A stretch of 43,347 nucleotides of DNA from Oceanospirillaceae bacterium (GCA_003521845.1 DPHB01000054.1:1-43347); one strand, 5' to 3'. Shown: positions 15,391-24,935, numbered from the stretch's first letter. Program-made: numbers and translations. The notes: generated from the sequence alone by a model not told the origin.

Positions 15391-17232
15391 ATGATCCACC
15401 CGAACTCGCTATTAGCTCGCATCTTCCCATTCTTGATTTGGGCGCGACAGGTTACACCTACGAGTTTGCGCTCCGATGCTTTGGCTGGTTTGACCGGGGC
15501 TATAATTGTATTGCCACAGGGCGTGGCCTACGCGCTCATCGCTGGCATGCCACCTGAATACGGGCTTTATGCCGCCATCGTACCCGCTATTATCGCTGCA
15601 CTATTCGGCTCGTCATGGCACCTTATTTCTGGCCCTACTGCTGCGTTATCCATCGTTGTTTTCACCACCATTAGCCCCTTAGCACAAGCGGGTACAGAAC
15701 AGTTTGTAGGCTTAGCTCTCACTCTGACCCTTATGGCCGGTGTCTTCCAATTAGCGTTAGCTTTGGCGCGCATGGGCACCCTTGTAAACTTTGTATCTCA
15801 TTCCGTGGTGGTTGGCTTTACCTCGGGCGCCGCCATCATTATTGCTACCAGTCAGTTGAAAAATGTGCTCAATTTACCTATCGCCAGCAGCGGCGATTTC
15901 ATCGGTAACTGGATAGCTCTTTACTACAACATACTGCTGACCCATATACCTAGCCTGATTGTTGGTGCCGTGACTCTAAGTGTCGTCATTGGCATTAAGC
16001 GCTGGCGTCGCTCTTGGCCAAACATGCTCATCGCCATGGTGGTCGGCAGCTTGGTGACCATGGCTTTGCAAGCCAGTGGTTGGCAGTCCGCCCAAGATAT
16101 ACGCTTAGTGGGTGAAATCCCAGCTAGCTTACCGCCATTTTCCATGCCACCTATTGATTCACAAATCATCCGTGACCTGGCTCCTGGTGCTATGGCTCTT
16201 GGCCTATTGGGTTTGGTCGAAGCCGTCTCTATTGCCCGTTCAGTGGCCACTCGATCAGGCCAGCGTATACGTGGTAATCAAGAATTTCGCGGCCAGGCTT
16301 TATCGAATATTTTCGGTAGTTTTATGTCCAGTTACGCCGCTTCCGGCTCTTTCACACGCACCGGTGTCAATTATGAAGCAGGCGCTACCAGCCCGTTGGC
16401 AGCGGTATTTGCGGCCCTAGCTTTGGGCGTAATCATCTTGGTATTCGCACCGTTTGCTGCTTACATTACACTACCCAGCATGGCCGCTATTTTGCTGGTG
16501 GTATCTTGGAATTTGATCGATTGGCACCACATCGAAATTATCTTCCGCGCTGGCCGCAATGAGTACATGGTCTTTGTTGTGACCTTCTTCGCCACCTTGT
16601 TGCTACCTATGGAATTTGCCATCTACCTGGGTGTTTTGTTGTCCTTGGTGCTCTACCTGCGCCGTACTTCCAAACCCACCATGATGCCCATGGCCAGTAA
16701 AGAAAACTCCAACTTATTGATTGCTGCCGATCGCTCCGCGTTACCAGAGTGTGAGCAACTAAAAATCATTCGCGTAGACGGCTCCTTGTTCTTCGGCGCT
16801 GTTGATTATGTACAAGTTCGGTTATCGGAATCTGAGCAAAAACACATTCTTATTATCGCCAGCGGCATTAACTTTATAGACCTGTCCGGCACCGAACTGC
16901 TTGCCAATGAAGCCAAGCGCTTACGCGAAGCCGGTGGCGGTTTGTACCTGTGTAACCTTAAGGGCCGTGTAATCAAACCGATCATTCGCAATGGTCACTT
17001 AAAAGCGATCGGCAAAACCAATATTTTTGCCAACAAATCCATTGCCTTACAGCGTTTACAAAACCGCCTTGATGGCCACGTGTGTGCGGGTTGCGAACAA
17101 CGCCAAATGGCCTTTAGCCCACCCATGCCAGCTATTGCCGAAGCCGAAGAAGCGGTACAAGAGCAACAGGCTCAAGCTGCCGAACAAGTCGCTGAAGACA
17201 CCATGCAAGACACAGCGCCCGCGGCCACCTAG
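15391..17232 (+). CDS. SulP-family inorganic anion transporter with STAS domain
   Basis: This 613-residue SLC26/SulP protein has about twelve to fourteen membrane segments between residues 20 and 430. They include the family blocks LTGAIIVLPQGVAYALIAGMPPEYGLYAAIVP (given here as the first signature, residues about 33-64) and GSFTRTGVNYEAGATSPLAA. A cytoplasmic STAS domain covers about 450-550 (RVDGSLFFGAV, IDLSGTELL). Substrates of the family include sulfate, bicarbonate and other anions; the sequence does not decide which. After STAS there is a CAGC motif and an acidic Glu/Gln/Ala-rich tail of about 50 residues, which is unusual. Confidence 0.88.
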   Translation: MIHPNSLLARIFPFLIWARQVTPTSLRSDALAGLTGAIIVLPQGVAYALIAGMPPEYGLYAAIVPAIIAALFGSSWHLISGPTAALSIVVFTTISPLAQAGTEQFVGLALTLTLMAGVFQLALALARMGTLVNFVSHSVVVGFTSGAAIIIATSQLKNVLNLPIASSGDFIGNWIALYYNILLTHIPSLIVGAVTLSVVIGIKRWRRSWPNMLIAMVVGSLVTMALQASGWQSAQDIRLVGEIPASLPPFSMPPIDSQIIRDLAPGAMALGLLGLVEAVSIARSVATRSGQRIRGNQEFRGQALSNIFGSFMSSYAASGSFTRTGVNYEAGATSPLAAVFAALALGVIILVFAPFAAYITLPSMAAILLVVSWNLIDWHHIEIIFRAGRNEYMVFVVTFFATLLLPMEFAIYLGVLLSLVLYLRRTSKPTMMPMASKENSNLLIAADRSALPECEQLKIIRVDGSLFFGAVDYVQVRLSESEQKHILIIASGINFIDLSGTELLANEAKRLREAGGGLYLCNLKGRVIKPIIRNGHLKAIGKTNIFANKSIALQRLQNRLDGHVCAGCEQRQMAFSPPMPAIAEAEEAVQEQQAQAAEQVAEDTMQDTAPAAT

Positions 17233-17275
17233 TAGATACCCTGCTAATAGATTAGTCAGCTTGGCTTTTGTCATT

Positions 17276-17301
17276 AGGCCGCATTTGTTACAATACGGCC
17301 T
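17276..17301 (+). promoter_or_regulatory. Hairpin and candidate -10 between sulP and argH
   Basis: AGGCCG (17276-17281) pairs with CGGCCT (17296-17301) around a loop that contains TACAAT, a possible -10 for argH, with TTTGTC 16 bp upstream as a weak -35. The hairpin may end the sulP transcript. The two readings are not exclusive, but the evidence is modest. Confidence 0.3.
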
Positions 17302-17325
17302 TTGTCATTTGCAGCTGGAAACACC

Positions 17326-18720
17326 ATGAGCCAAGATTCTACCAACCAACAATGGGGCGGACGCTTTAGCGAAGCCACCGATGCATTTGTTGCCCGTTTT
17401 ACTGCGTCTGTCGACTTTGACCAGCGCATGTTCCGTCAAGACATCCAAGGCTCTGTGGCACACGCCAAGATGCTCACTTCGATTGGCGTTTTAACCACCG
17501 CCGAGTGCGACGATATCGTGCGTGGTTTGGAAGAAATACGCATGGAAATCGAGCGTGGCCAATTTGAGTGGTCCGTGGCTTTAGAAGATGTGCACATGAA
17601 CATCGAAGCGGCCCTCACGGCGAAGATCGGTATCGCCGGAAAAAAACTGCACACAGGCCGTTCGCGTAATGACCAGGTAGCTACCGACATCCGCTTGTAC
17701 CTACGTGATGAAATTGACTTTATCTTGGCTGAAATTAGTCGCCTACAAATGGGCCTAGTGGAGCTTGCCGAAAAGGAAAGTGAAACCATCATGCCTGGTT
17801 TTACCCACCTACAAACAGCGCAACCAGTGACTTTCGGTCACCACCTTTTAGCCTGGAACGAAATGCTCCAGCGCGACTACGAGCGTATGGTCGATTGCCG
17901 CAAGCGTATCAATGTACTGCCGTTGGGCTCCGCCGCTTTGGCCGGTACCAGCTATCCACTAGATCGCCACATGACAGCTGATCTACTAGGTTTTGACCGT
18001 CCTTCGGAAAACTCTTTGGATGCGGTGAGCGACCGTGATTTCGCTATTGAGTTCTGCGCTGCCGCAAGCTTGGTGCTAACTCACCTATCGCGCGCCTCAG
18101 AAGAATTGATTCTTTGGACCTCGGCCCAATTTGATTTCATCAACCTGCCCGATCGCTTCTGCACCGGCTCTTCTATCATGCCGCAGAAGAAAAACCCAGA
18201 TGTGCCAGAACTTGTACGTGGCAAGACGGGTCGTGTTAACGGCAACTTGATCTCTCTTTTAACCTTGATGAAGGGCCAACCACTGGCTTACAACAAGGAT
18301 AATCAGGAAGACAAAGAGCCTTTGTTTGATAGCATCGATACGGTAAAAGGTTGCGTACGCGCCTTCGCTGATATGGTACCTGCCCTTGAAGCCAAGAAAG
18401 ACAGCATGCGTGACGCAGCACTGAAAGGTTTCGCAACGGCGACTGACCTTGCTGATTATCTGGTACGCAAGGGTATGCCTTTCCGTGATGCTCATGAAGT
18501 AGTCGGCAAGTCTGTGGCTGCCGGCATTGCTACTAACAAAGACTTGAGTGAAATGAGTCTAGCCGAACTTCAGGTATTTAGTGACCTGATCACTGATGAT
18601 GTGTTCGACGTACTGACCTTAGAAGGTTCTGTGCAAGCCCGTGATCACATTGGTGGTACCGCACCTAAGCAAGTACTAGCGGCCGCGCAACGTGCGCGCG
18701 AGATTATCGCTGCGAGATAA
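17326..18720 (+). CDS. argH: Argininosuccinate lyase
   Basis: ArgH cleaves argininosuccinate to arginine and fumarate, the last step of arginine synthesis. The 464-residue protein has the fumarase/aspartase-superfamily signature GSSIMPQKKNP near residue 282 and the active-site blocks TGRSRNDQVATD and PGFTHLQTAQP. It begins MSQDSTNQQWGGRFSE, where WGGRF is the conserved N-terminus. The frame's upstream start at 17302 lacks support. It stands alone; argB is 12 kb away, so arginine genes are scattered in this genome. Confidence 0.95.
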   Translation: MSQDSTNQQWGGRFSEATDAFVARFTASVDFDQRMFRQDIQGSVAHAKMLTSIGVLTTAECDDIVRGLEEIRMEIERGQFEWSVALEDVHMNIEAALTAKIGIAGKKLHTGRSRNDQVATDIRLYLRDEIDFILAEISRLQMGLVELAEKESETIMPGFTHLQTAQPVTFGHHLLAWNEMLQRDYERMVDCRKRINVLPLGSAALAGTSYPLDRHMTADLLGFDRPSENSLDAVSDRDFAIEFCAAASLVLTHLSRASEELILWTSAQFDFINLPDRFCTGSSIMPQKKNPDVPELVRGKTGRVNGNLISLLTLMKGQPLAYNKDNQEDKEPLFDSIDTVKGCVRAFADMVPALEAKKDSMRDAALKGFATATDLADYLVRKGMPFRDAHEVVGKSVAAGIATNKDLSEMSLAELQVFSDLITDDVFDVLTLEGSVQARDHIGGTAPKQVLAAAQRAREIIAAR

Positions 18721-18725
18721 TCCCA

Positions 18726-18862
18726 CCGTCATTGCGAGACCACCCCTTACGTCATTGCGAGAGCAGCGAAGCAATCCCCATCAGGCAACGTGCAATCTTG
18801 CTAGAGGTTGCCGCGTCGCTTCGCTCCTCGCAATGACGGTTTAAGAACGCGCGCAATGACGG
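18726..18862. repeat. Intergenic palindromic (REP-like) repeat cluster, copy 2
   Basis: The tip motif CGTCATTGCGAG appears at 18727-18738 and 18750-18761 in one orientation, and its complement CTCGCAATGACG at 18827-18838 in the other. A truncated CGCAATGACGG follows at 18852-18862. The inner sequence (AGCGAAGCAA versus TTGCCGCG..CGCTTCGCT) pairs to form a long imperfect hairpin between convergent argH and cyaY. The unit matches copy 1 at 1193-1277, and the first motif is an uninterrupted version of the IS110 insertion site. Confidence 0.85.
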
Positions 18863-18867
18863 CAGGG

Positions 18868-19209
18868 TTAATCAATAGCGTCTAAACTCATGCAATCCAG
18901 CTCTTCGCCAGCAAACTGCGCTAGTATCTGGCCTATTACAGCACCAAAACTTGCGGCTTGCTCATCATCTTGCTGCCAAACGCTGGCTTCGTTATCGAAC
19001 ACAAAGCGCATGCCACCAGCTGGGCTAGCTAGCCATAGCTGCAACAAGGGTGCCTGACGGCTCACAATTAGCTGCACACCCGACTCGCAAGTAATGGTCA
19101 TCAAACCGCCGCTAGTGACAAAATCCAAGTCCGTTTCGGCTTCATCCAAGATCTCTTCCAACTCCACCATTAGCTCGTCTAACTGAGCGTGGTACTGTGC
19201 TTCATTCAT
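18868..19209 (-). CDS. cyaY: Iron donor/regulator CyaY (frataxin)
   Basis: CyaY binds iron and modulates IscS-dependent Fe-S cluster assembly in the cytosol. The 113-residue protein has the acidic N-terminal helix (LDELMVELEEILDEAETDLDF) that carries the iron-binding face. A beta-sheet follows (GLMTITCESGVQLIVSRQ, QLWLASPAGG) in which frataxin's conserved Trp is present. ATG 19209 is chosen over a TTG four codons earlier because family members start M.EA.YH. It is divergent from lptM-lysA, as in enterobacteria and pseudomonads. Confidence 0.93.
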   Translation of the reverse strand: MNEAQYHAQLDELMVELEEILDEAETDLDFVTSGGLMTITCESGVQLIVSRQAPLLQLWLASPAGGMRFVFDNEASVWQQDDEQAASFGAVIGQILAQFAGEELDCMSLDAID

Positions 19210-19381
19210 AAGGTATTCCAATTATCGCCCCGCTGGCATACAGAAACAGGACTAGTCATTGATTAGATACTGGATATTATATCCTGAACTGACCTTTTGC
19301 GGTGCCTTTGTTTCGACCTGCAGGTAAATCTATGGGATAATTCCAGCATTGTTAATTTTGATTAATTGTTGTGGGTGCCCT

Positions 19382-19489
19382 GTGAAAAAGCTAGCTGCCG
19401 TCATCTTTATTTGCCTAGGCCTAATGGCTTGCGGCCAAACTGGCGAACTCTACCTACCCGAACAGGACAATACCCAACAAAGCTCCTAA
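19382..19489 (+). CDS. lptM: LPS translocon maturation chaperone LptM (YifL-like small lipoprotein)
   Basis: This 35-codon lipoprotein starts with GTG: VKKLAAVIFICLGLMACGQT. The signal peptide ends in a lipobox LMAC with Cys17 as the acylation site. GELYLP follows (the family has CG..GPLYLP) and then a short polar tail. LptM assists oxidative maturation of LptD at the BAM complex. The position between cyaY and lysA/dapF matches its conserved neighbourhood. It ends 1 nt before the lysA start codon. Confidence 0.88.
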   Translation: MKKLAAVIFICLGLMACGQTGELYLPEQDNTQQSS

Positions 19490-19490
19490 T

Positions 19491-20747
19491 ATGATGGATA
19501 ATTTTGAATACCGCGGCAACCAGCTGTTTGCTGAAGATGTGCCGGTCAGTGCTATTGCCAAAGAATTTGGCACCCCTACTTACGTGTATTCTCGAGATAC
19601 ACTTGAGCGCAATTACTTGGCCTATACCCAGGCCCTTGTTGGTGACAAGCACCTTGTTTGTTACGCCATAAAGTCCAATTCCAATTTAGCGGTACTTAAC
19701 GTACTGGCACGCCTCGGTGCTGGCTTTGATATAGTCTCGGTGGGCGAACTGGAACGTGTACTTGCTGCCGGCGCCGATGCCGACAAGATTGTATTCTCTG
19801 GGGTGGGCAAGCAAGCGCATGAAATGCGCCGTGCTTTGGAAGTGGGTGTGCATTGCTTCAATATTGAATCTGAAGCCGAAATGGAGCAGCTACAAGAAGT
19901 CGCTGCCGAAATGGGCAAAATAGCGCCTATTTCCATCCGCATCAACCCCGATGTTGACGCTGGCACCCACCCGTATATTTCTACGGGTCTAAAGGAAAAT
20001 AAGTTTGGCATTGGCATTCAGCAAGCGCCTGCTGCATACCAGCGCGCACAACAGCTGCCTAACCTAAAAATAGTTGGCGTTGATTGCCATATTGGCTCTC
20101 AATTGACCGAAATCGCCCCTTATCTGGATGCCATTGATCGCCTACTGGGCCTTATCGATGAGTTAGCTGGACTGGGCATTAGTATCCAGCACCTTGATTT
20201 GGGTGGCGGCCTTGGCGTGACCTACGCTGACGAAGAGCCACTGGCCATCTCAGACTTTATCCAGCGCCTGCAGGCCCACATTGGTGCGCGCGATCTAGAG
20301 CTTATTTTTGAGCCAGGCCGCTCCATCAGTGCTAACGCTGGCATTATGCTGACTCAGGTTGAATACCTAAAGAACAATGAAGACAAGCACTTTGCTATTG
20401 TTGACGCTGCCATGAACGACCTTATCCGCCCCGCATTGTATGGTGCTTGGCAGGATATTATTCCTGCTGGCTTAACATCAGAAGCTGCCACACAAAGCTT
20501 TGATATTGTTGGCCCTATCTGTGAAAGTGGCGACTTTTTAGGCAAAAATCGTGATTTGGCCATCACCGCCGGTGACCTATTAGCCGTTTGCTCTGCTGGA
20601 GCCTACGGTTTTGGCATGGCATCCAACTACAACACGCGCCCACGTGCCGCGGAAGTAATGGTGGATGGCAACCAGATGCACCTGATTGGCGAACGTGAAA
20701 AGCTTGCCGATCTATGGGCGCGCGAAAAGTTGTTGCCAAAGGACTAA
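19491..20747 (+). CDS. lysA: Diaminopimelate decarboxylase
   Basis: LysA decarboxylates meso-diaminopimelate to L-lysine using PLP. The 418-residue fold-III enzyme has the Schiff-base Lys61 in CYAIKSNSN and HIGSQL in the barrel. The glycine loop is DLGGGLGVTY and the substrate block EPGRSI. The second-site Cys is in CESGDFLGKNR. Either of two adjacent ATGs (19491, 19494) could be used. It is the second gene of the lptM operon, directly before dapF, which makes its substrate. Confidence 0.96.
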   Translation: MMDNFEYRGNQLFAEDVPVSAIAKEFGTPTYVYSRDTLERNYLAYTQALVGDKHLVCYAIKSNSNLAVLNVLARLGAGFDIVSVGELERVLAAGADADKIVFSGVGKQAHEMRRALEVGVHCFNIESEAEMEQLQEVAAEMGKIAPISIRINPDVDAGTHPYISTGLKENKFGIGIQQAPAAYQRAQQLPNLKIVGVDCHIGSQLTEIAPYLDAIDRLLGLIDELAGLGISIQHLDLGGGLGVTYADEEPLAISDFIQRLQAHIGARDLELIFEPGRSISANAGIMLTQVEYLKNNEDKHFAIVDAAMNDLIRPALYGAWQDIIPAGLTSEAATQSFDIVGPICESGDFLGKNRDLAITAGDLLAVCSAGAYGFGMASNYNTRPRAAEVMVDGNQMHLIGEREKLADLWAREKLLPKD

Positions 20748-20751
20748 GCCG

Positions 20752-21582
20752 ATGCAATTACGATTTGCCAAAATGCATGGCCTAGGCAACGACTTTATGG
20801 TGATCGATATGATCACCCAACGCGGTCGCTTGAGCCCGGAACAAATTCGCCAACTTGGTGACCGCTACACGGGCATTGGTTTTGACCAGCTATTGTTGGT
20901 AGAGACACCTCGCACCCCTGATGTTGATTTTCGTTACCGCATCTACAACGCCGATGGCAATGAAGTAGAACATTGTGGTAATGGCGCTCGCTGCTTCGCC
21001 TTGTTTGTCCATAATCAACGCCTTACGGGTAAGCGCAATATCGCCGTAGAAACAGCTAAGGGGCGTATAGTCCTACACATGTGCGATAACGATCTAGTCA
21101 AGGTCGACATGGGCGAACCCATCTTGGCGCCTGCGGAAATACCGTTTACAGCCACGGTACAGGCCACTACCTACGACCTAGAGCAAGACGGCCAGAACTA
21201 CACCATTGGTGCCGTTTCCATGGGCAACCCCCATGCCGTAATGCTAGTTGACGATGTCGAACAGGCACCGGTTAACCAACTTGGTAGCAAGTTAACTAAG
21301 CATCCGCATTTTCCGCGGCAAGCCAATATAGGCTTTATGCAAATTATTGACCGCAAGACCGTGAAGCTACGCGTATTTGAACGCGGTGTCGGTGAAACCC
21401 GTGCTTGCGGTACTGGCGCTTGTGCAGCCGTAGTGGCCGGCATCCAGCAAGGCCTGCTAGATGCCGAGGTAACCACGCATTTACGTGGTGGCGATCTAAA
21501 GATAGAATGGGCAGGACCCGGTCAGGCGCTTTATATGACCGGCCCCGCTACCCATGTATACGAAGGACAACTGCGTTTATGA
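20752..21582 (+). CDS. dapF: Diaminopimelate epimerase
   Basis: DapF interconverts LL- and meso-diaminopimelate, feeding both lysine and peptidoglycan synthesis. The 276-residue protein has the two catalytic cysteines in EVEHCGNGARC (Cys75) and in ACGTGAC near residue 222. It begins MQLRFAKMHGLGNDF, the family N-terminus. It starts 4 nt after lysA, and its stop overlaps the next start (ATGA). Confidence 0.96.
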   Translation: MQLRFAKMHGLGNDFMVIDMITQRGRLSPEQIRQLGDRYTGIGFDQLLLVETPRTPDVDFRYRIYNADGNEVEHCGNGARCFALFVHNQRLTGKRNIAVETAKGRIVLHMCDNDLVKVDMGEPILAPAEIPFTATVQATTYDLEQDGQNYTIGAVSMGNPHAVMLVDDVEQAPVNQLGSKLTKHPHFPRQANIGFMQIIDRKTVKLRVFERGVGETRACGTGACAAVVAGIQQGLLDAEVTTHLRGGDLKIEWAGPGQALYMTGPATHVYEGQLRL

Positions 21583-22301
21583 GTCAGGTAAAATCCAAAC
21601 TGACCACATCTTCCCATGCCGAGGGTGGCGCTAGCCTACTCAGCAACGAAGATGTCTTGGTGTTCTTGCGCGAACATCCAGAATTTTTGCAACAGCATCC
21701 GCAGGCTTTGGAACATCAAATTTTGGACCACGAATGTGGTGGTGCTACATCACTGGTTGAGCGTCAGGTTAAAACCCTGCGCCAGCGTATCCAGGATTAT
21801 GCCAACAAGCTTTCGGAGTTACTGCATTCTGCACGCCGCAATGATGTGCAGTTTGAGAAAACTAAACGTTTAGTTGTGGCCCTTAGCGGCTGCACGACAC
21901 TAAGCGCAGTAACAAACGCCTTAAACCATAGTTTTATTAGTGAATTTGATGCCCATGCCGTGCGTTTAGTTTTGTTACAGGAAACCCAAGAAGAGCACGA
22001 CCAGCTTATTCAGCTAACCACCGATAGCGAACAACATGCCCTGTTGTCATTGTTAGCCGAAAAGGCCTGGGCTTTCTGCCGCACAGTACAAGGTGCGCCC
22101 TTGGCAGATCTATTGGCGAATACCGACCAGCCAATGCAGTCTTGCGCCATCTTGCCAATTCACGTAGATAAGCAACCTATTGCTGTGGTGATTGTCGCTA
22201 GCGCCGCTGCTAACCATTACACCGACGAGCTTGATACGCTGTTTCTCAACCACGTTGCTGCCGTTTGTAGCCGAGTCATTGGCCGCATCTGCGGCAAGTA
22301 A
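21579..22301 (+). CDS. DUF484 family protein (YigA-like)
   Basis: This 240-residue protein has an N-terminal helical part with the family block VLVFLREHPEFLQQHPQALE. A coiled-coil-like segment follows (about 50-90), then a GAF-like domain (about 95-235). Its function is unknown. It is always found between dapF and xerC, as here. The start overlaps the dapF stop by 4 nt, indicating translational coupling. The longer frame opening at 21405 lies inside dapF and is rejected. Confidence 0.88.
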   Translation: MSQVKSKLTTSSHAEGGASLLSNEDVLVFLREHPEFLQQHPQALEHQILDHECGGATSLVERQVKTLRQRIQDYANKLSELLHSARRNDVQFEKTKRLVVALSGCTTLSAVTNALNHSFISEFDAHAVRLVLLQETQEEHDQLIQLTTDSEQHALLSLLAEKAWAFCRTVQGAPLADLLANTDQPMQSCAILPIHVDKQPIAVVIVASAAANHYTDELDTLFLNHVAAVCSRVIGRICGK

Positions 22302-22302
22302 T

Positions 22303-23226
22303 ATGGCTCGCCGCGAGATGTCTGGTTGTTTTTCGGCCCAGGCTATAGAATTTCTCGATTACCTAGGTCGCATTCGCTTTTATTCTACACACACTACAAA
22401 TGCCTATCGACGCGACCTAACCAAGCTTGCCCTTAGCGCTGAAGATCGCGGGCTCACGGATTGGCAGGATGTGCAAACCGATACCATTCGTCAGGCTCTA
22501 CAAGATGCGCGCCTAGCTGGCTTAGGTGCTAGCAGCTGCCAGCGCCTACTGTCTAGCTGGCGCAGTTTTTTTCAGCACCTACAACGCCAAGGCCAACGCA
22601 AAAACAACCCAGTAACGGGTGTGCAAGCGCCAAAGGCGGGCAAAAAACTACCCAAACATCTAGACACAGAACAAATCCACAAGCTGCTAGACCAGGCCTT
22701 TGATACTTCTGATCCTTTACAGGTACGTGACCAAGCCATGCTAGAGCTGACTTACTCAAGTGGTCTACGTTTAGCTGAACTGGCAAACCTGCAAATCACC
22801 GATTTGGACCTGACCGAGCAAATATTACGCGTCACCGGCAAGGGCAACAAAACCCGCCAGCTACCTATGGGGGGGCAAGCCTGCAAAGCCCTTAAAACAT
22901 GGTTAAAGCAGCGCCATCTGCTAATCAAGACACCAACTCAAGCTGTATTTTTGAGCCAACATGGCCGGCCCATCTCACCCCGCTCTATTCAATTGCGTAT
23001 GGACAAGGTGGCGCAAAACTTGGGCCTTAAGCTACACCCACACATGCTACGTCACAGTTTTGCCAGCCACATGCTGCAGTCCAGCGGTGACCTACGTGCC
23101 GTGCAAGAAATGCTCGGCCACGCTGACATTAGCACCACCCAAGTATATACTCACTTAGACTATCAGCATTTGGCTCAGGTCTATGATCAAGCCCACCCCC
23201 GTGCTCGCAAAAAAGGCAACCACTAA
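22303..23226 (+). CDS. xerC: Site-specific tyrosine recombinase XerC
   Basis: XerC, with XerD, resolves chromosome dimers at dif under FtsK control. The 307-residue protein has an N-terminal SAM-like core-binding domain (about 10-105) and a catalytic domain. The full active site is R156, K180, H247, R250, H273 and the nucleophile Y282. The assignment to XerC rather than XerD rests on the dapF-DUF484 neighbourhood. ATG 22303 is 1 nt after the previous stop. Confidence 0.94.
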   Translation: MARREMSGCFSAQAIEFLDYLGRIRFYSTHTTNAYRRDLTKLALSAEDRGLTDWQDVQTDTIRQALQDARLAGLGASSCQRLLSSWRSFFQHLQRQGQRKNNPVTGVQAPKAGKKLPKHLDTEQIHKLLDQAFDTSDPLQVRDQAMLELTYSSGLRLAELANLQITDLDLTEQILRVTGKGNKTRQLPMGGQACKALKTWLKQRHLLIKTPTQAVFLSQHGRPISPRSIQLRMDKVAQNLGLKLHPHMLRHSFASHMLQSSGDLRAVQEMLGHADISTTQVYTHLDYQHLAQVYDQAHPRARKKGNH

Positions 23227-23229
23227 CAC

Positions 23230-23943
23230 ATGATTAAGGCCCTCACCTTCGACCTAGATGACACCCTTTGGGCAGTTAGCCCAGTAATTCATGCGGCCAA
23301 TAAAGTGCTTATGGATTGGTTGTCACAACACGCGCCGGCATTTGCCGAACGCTACACCATCAAGGACTTCAACCATCTACGTGATGAGGTTTTGCTACAT
23401 CAGCCTCTATTGGCCCACGATATGAGCCGCTTGCGCTTGGCCCTGTTAGAGCTAGGCCTCGCACGCTGCGGCTACCGTCCTACCGAAGCGACACAACTGG
23501 CGGCAGAGGGCTTCAAGGTGTACTTTGCCGCACGTAATCAGGTGGACTTTTATCCTCAAGCCATACGCCAGCTAGAACAGCTCCACCAAGACTACACACT
23601 GGGGGCGCTGAGCAACGGCAATGCTGACCTGAAACTAGTGGGACTGGATCATTTATTTGCGTTTGGCTTTAGCGCCGGCCAAGTGGGTATTTCTAAACCT
23701 GCTCCAGACATGTTTGTACAAGCCCTTGAACATATGCAGATACCAGCACACAGCGTCATTCATATTGGCGACAACCCCGATGCCGATATATTGGGTGCGC
23801 AAAATGTTGGTATGCATACGGTGTGGGTGAATTTGGACCAGCAAGTATGGCCCTCCCATCAAGTTCCTGCGAGTGCAGAGATTACTCATTTGGAGCAGCT
23901 TGCCGATACTATCAAACGCTTGCACAAGGAGCTTGATAAATGA
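23230..23943 (+). CDS. yigB: HAD-superfamily phosphatase YigB-like
   Basis: This 237-residue haloacid-dehalogenase hydrolase has motif I FDLDDTLW with nucleophile Asp8 and acid Asp10, motif II ALSNGNAD, motif III Lys in GISKPAPD, and motif IV GDNPDAD. In E. coli YigB dephosphorylates FMN and sugar phosphates. It follows xerC by 3 nt, as in E. coli, and overlaps the next gene by 4 nt. Confidence 0.9.
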   Translation: MIKALTFDLDDTLWAVSPVIHAANKVLMDWLSQHAPAFAERYTIKDFNHLRDEVLLHQPLLAHDMSRLRLALLELGLARCGYRPTEATQLAAEGFKVYFAARNQVDFYPQAIRQLEQLHQDYTLGALSNGNADLKLVGLDHLFAFGFSAGQVGISKPAPDMFVQALEHMQIPAHSVIHIGDNPDADILGAQNVGMHTVWVNLDQQVWPSHQVPASAEITHLEQLADTIKRLHKELDK

Positions 23944-24935
23944 CTATCGAACATCCATTTGCACAATATGTCCGCATCCTAGGTAAAGGTAAACGTGGCA
24001 GCCGCGACCTAACACGCGAAGAAGCTTTTGCGGCCATGACGATGATGCTGTCCGGCCAGGTTGAACCCGAGCAATTAGGCGCATTTTTAATGCTGCTGCG
24101 TCATAAAGAAGAATGCGCGCCAGAATTGGCTGGTTTTGTGGATGCCGTACGCCAACATAACGGTTTTGCGCACAAGCCAATGGCCCGCACGCAGGTTGAC
24201 CTAGACTGGTCTACCTACGCCGGCAAAAAACGCCATCAAGCTTGGTTCTTATTGGCGGCACTCTTGGTTGCTCAACAAGGCTATAAAGTATTTATGCATG
24301 GCGCTAAAGGTCACACGGCCGGGCGTGTTTACAGTGAAGACCTGTTGCTTGACCTAGGCATTGTGCCGGCACAAGACTGGCACCAAGCTGAACAACAATT
24401 AAGCGCCAACAATTTTAGTTTTATGAGTCTCAAGCACTTAAGCCCGGAATTGGACCGTATGATCAACTTGCGCAATATACTGGGCTTGCGATCACCCGTG
24501 CACACCCTCACGCGGTTACTGAACCCCACGCAAGCGCAACACACGATCGATGGGGTCTTTCACCCTGCATACGGCCCTCTGCACCAGCAGGCCGCATTGT
24601 TATTACAACAGCCACGCAGCTTAACCATACGTGGTGATGGTGGCGAAGCAGAAATACGCCCTGACACAGATTGTGAATTACAATGGGCCGACGAACAGCA
24701 ACACGCTAGTCAACCATGGCTACGACTGTTAGACAAACGTGCAGAAGCACCGGCACAGTTGTCTGCCGCACAGCTAAAAGAGGTATGGTTGGGGGACAAA
24801 ATAGATACTTATGGTGAAGCTGCCGTAGTCAGCACTACGGCGGCCATTGTACTTTTGCTTAAGCTAACCTCCGACCGGCAGCAAGCGCTAACTATAGCAG
24901 GCGACTGGTGGCAGCAAAGGCACCCATTTTTATAG
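23940..24935 (+). CDS. ybiB: TrpD2/YbiB-type phosphoribosyltransferase-fold nucleic-acid-binding protein
   Basis: This 331-residue protein has the anthranilate phosphoribosyltransferase (TrpD) fold, with N-terminal helical domain block LTREEAFAAMTMMLSGQVEPEQ and a glycosyltransferase-like domain. The TrpD PRPP motif GTGGD is absent; the equivalent region reads DLDWSTYAGKKRHQAW, typical of YbiB/TrpD2. E. coli YbiB binds DNA and RNA non-specifically and is SOS-induced; no enzymatic role is known. It ends the lptM operon. Confidence 0.83.
   Translation: MTIEHPFAQYVRILGKGKRGSRDLTREEAFAAMTMMLSGQVEPEQLGAFLMLLRHKEECAPELAGFVDAVRQHNGFAHKPMARTQVDLDWSTYAGKKRHQAWFLLAALLVAQQGYKVFMHGAKGHTAGRVYSEDLLLDLGIVPAQDWHQAEQQLSANNFSFMSLKHLSPELDRMINLRNILGLRSPVHTLTRLLNPTQAQHTIDGVFHPAYGPLHQQAALLLQQPRSLTIRGDGGEAEIRPDTDCELQWADEQQHASQPWLRLLDKRAEAPAQLSAAQLKEVWLGDKIDTYGEAAVVSTTAAIVLLLKLTSDRQQALTIAGDWWQQRHPFL

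Noticed and set aside
19272..19284. GGATATTATATCC palindrome between cyaY and lptM
   Set aside because: Short AT-rich palindrome with no second copy; could be chance.
21405..21578. N-terminal extension of the DUF484 protein
   Set aside because: It lies wholly inside dapF in another frame. The ATGA overlap at 21579 is the normal start.
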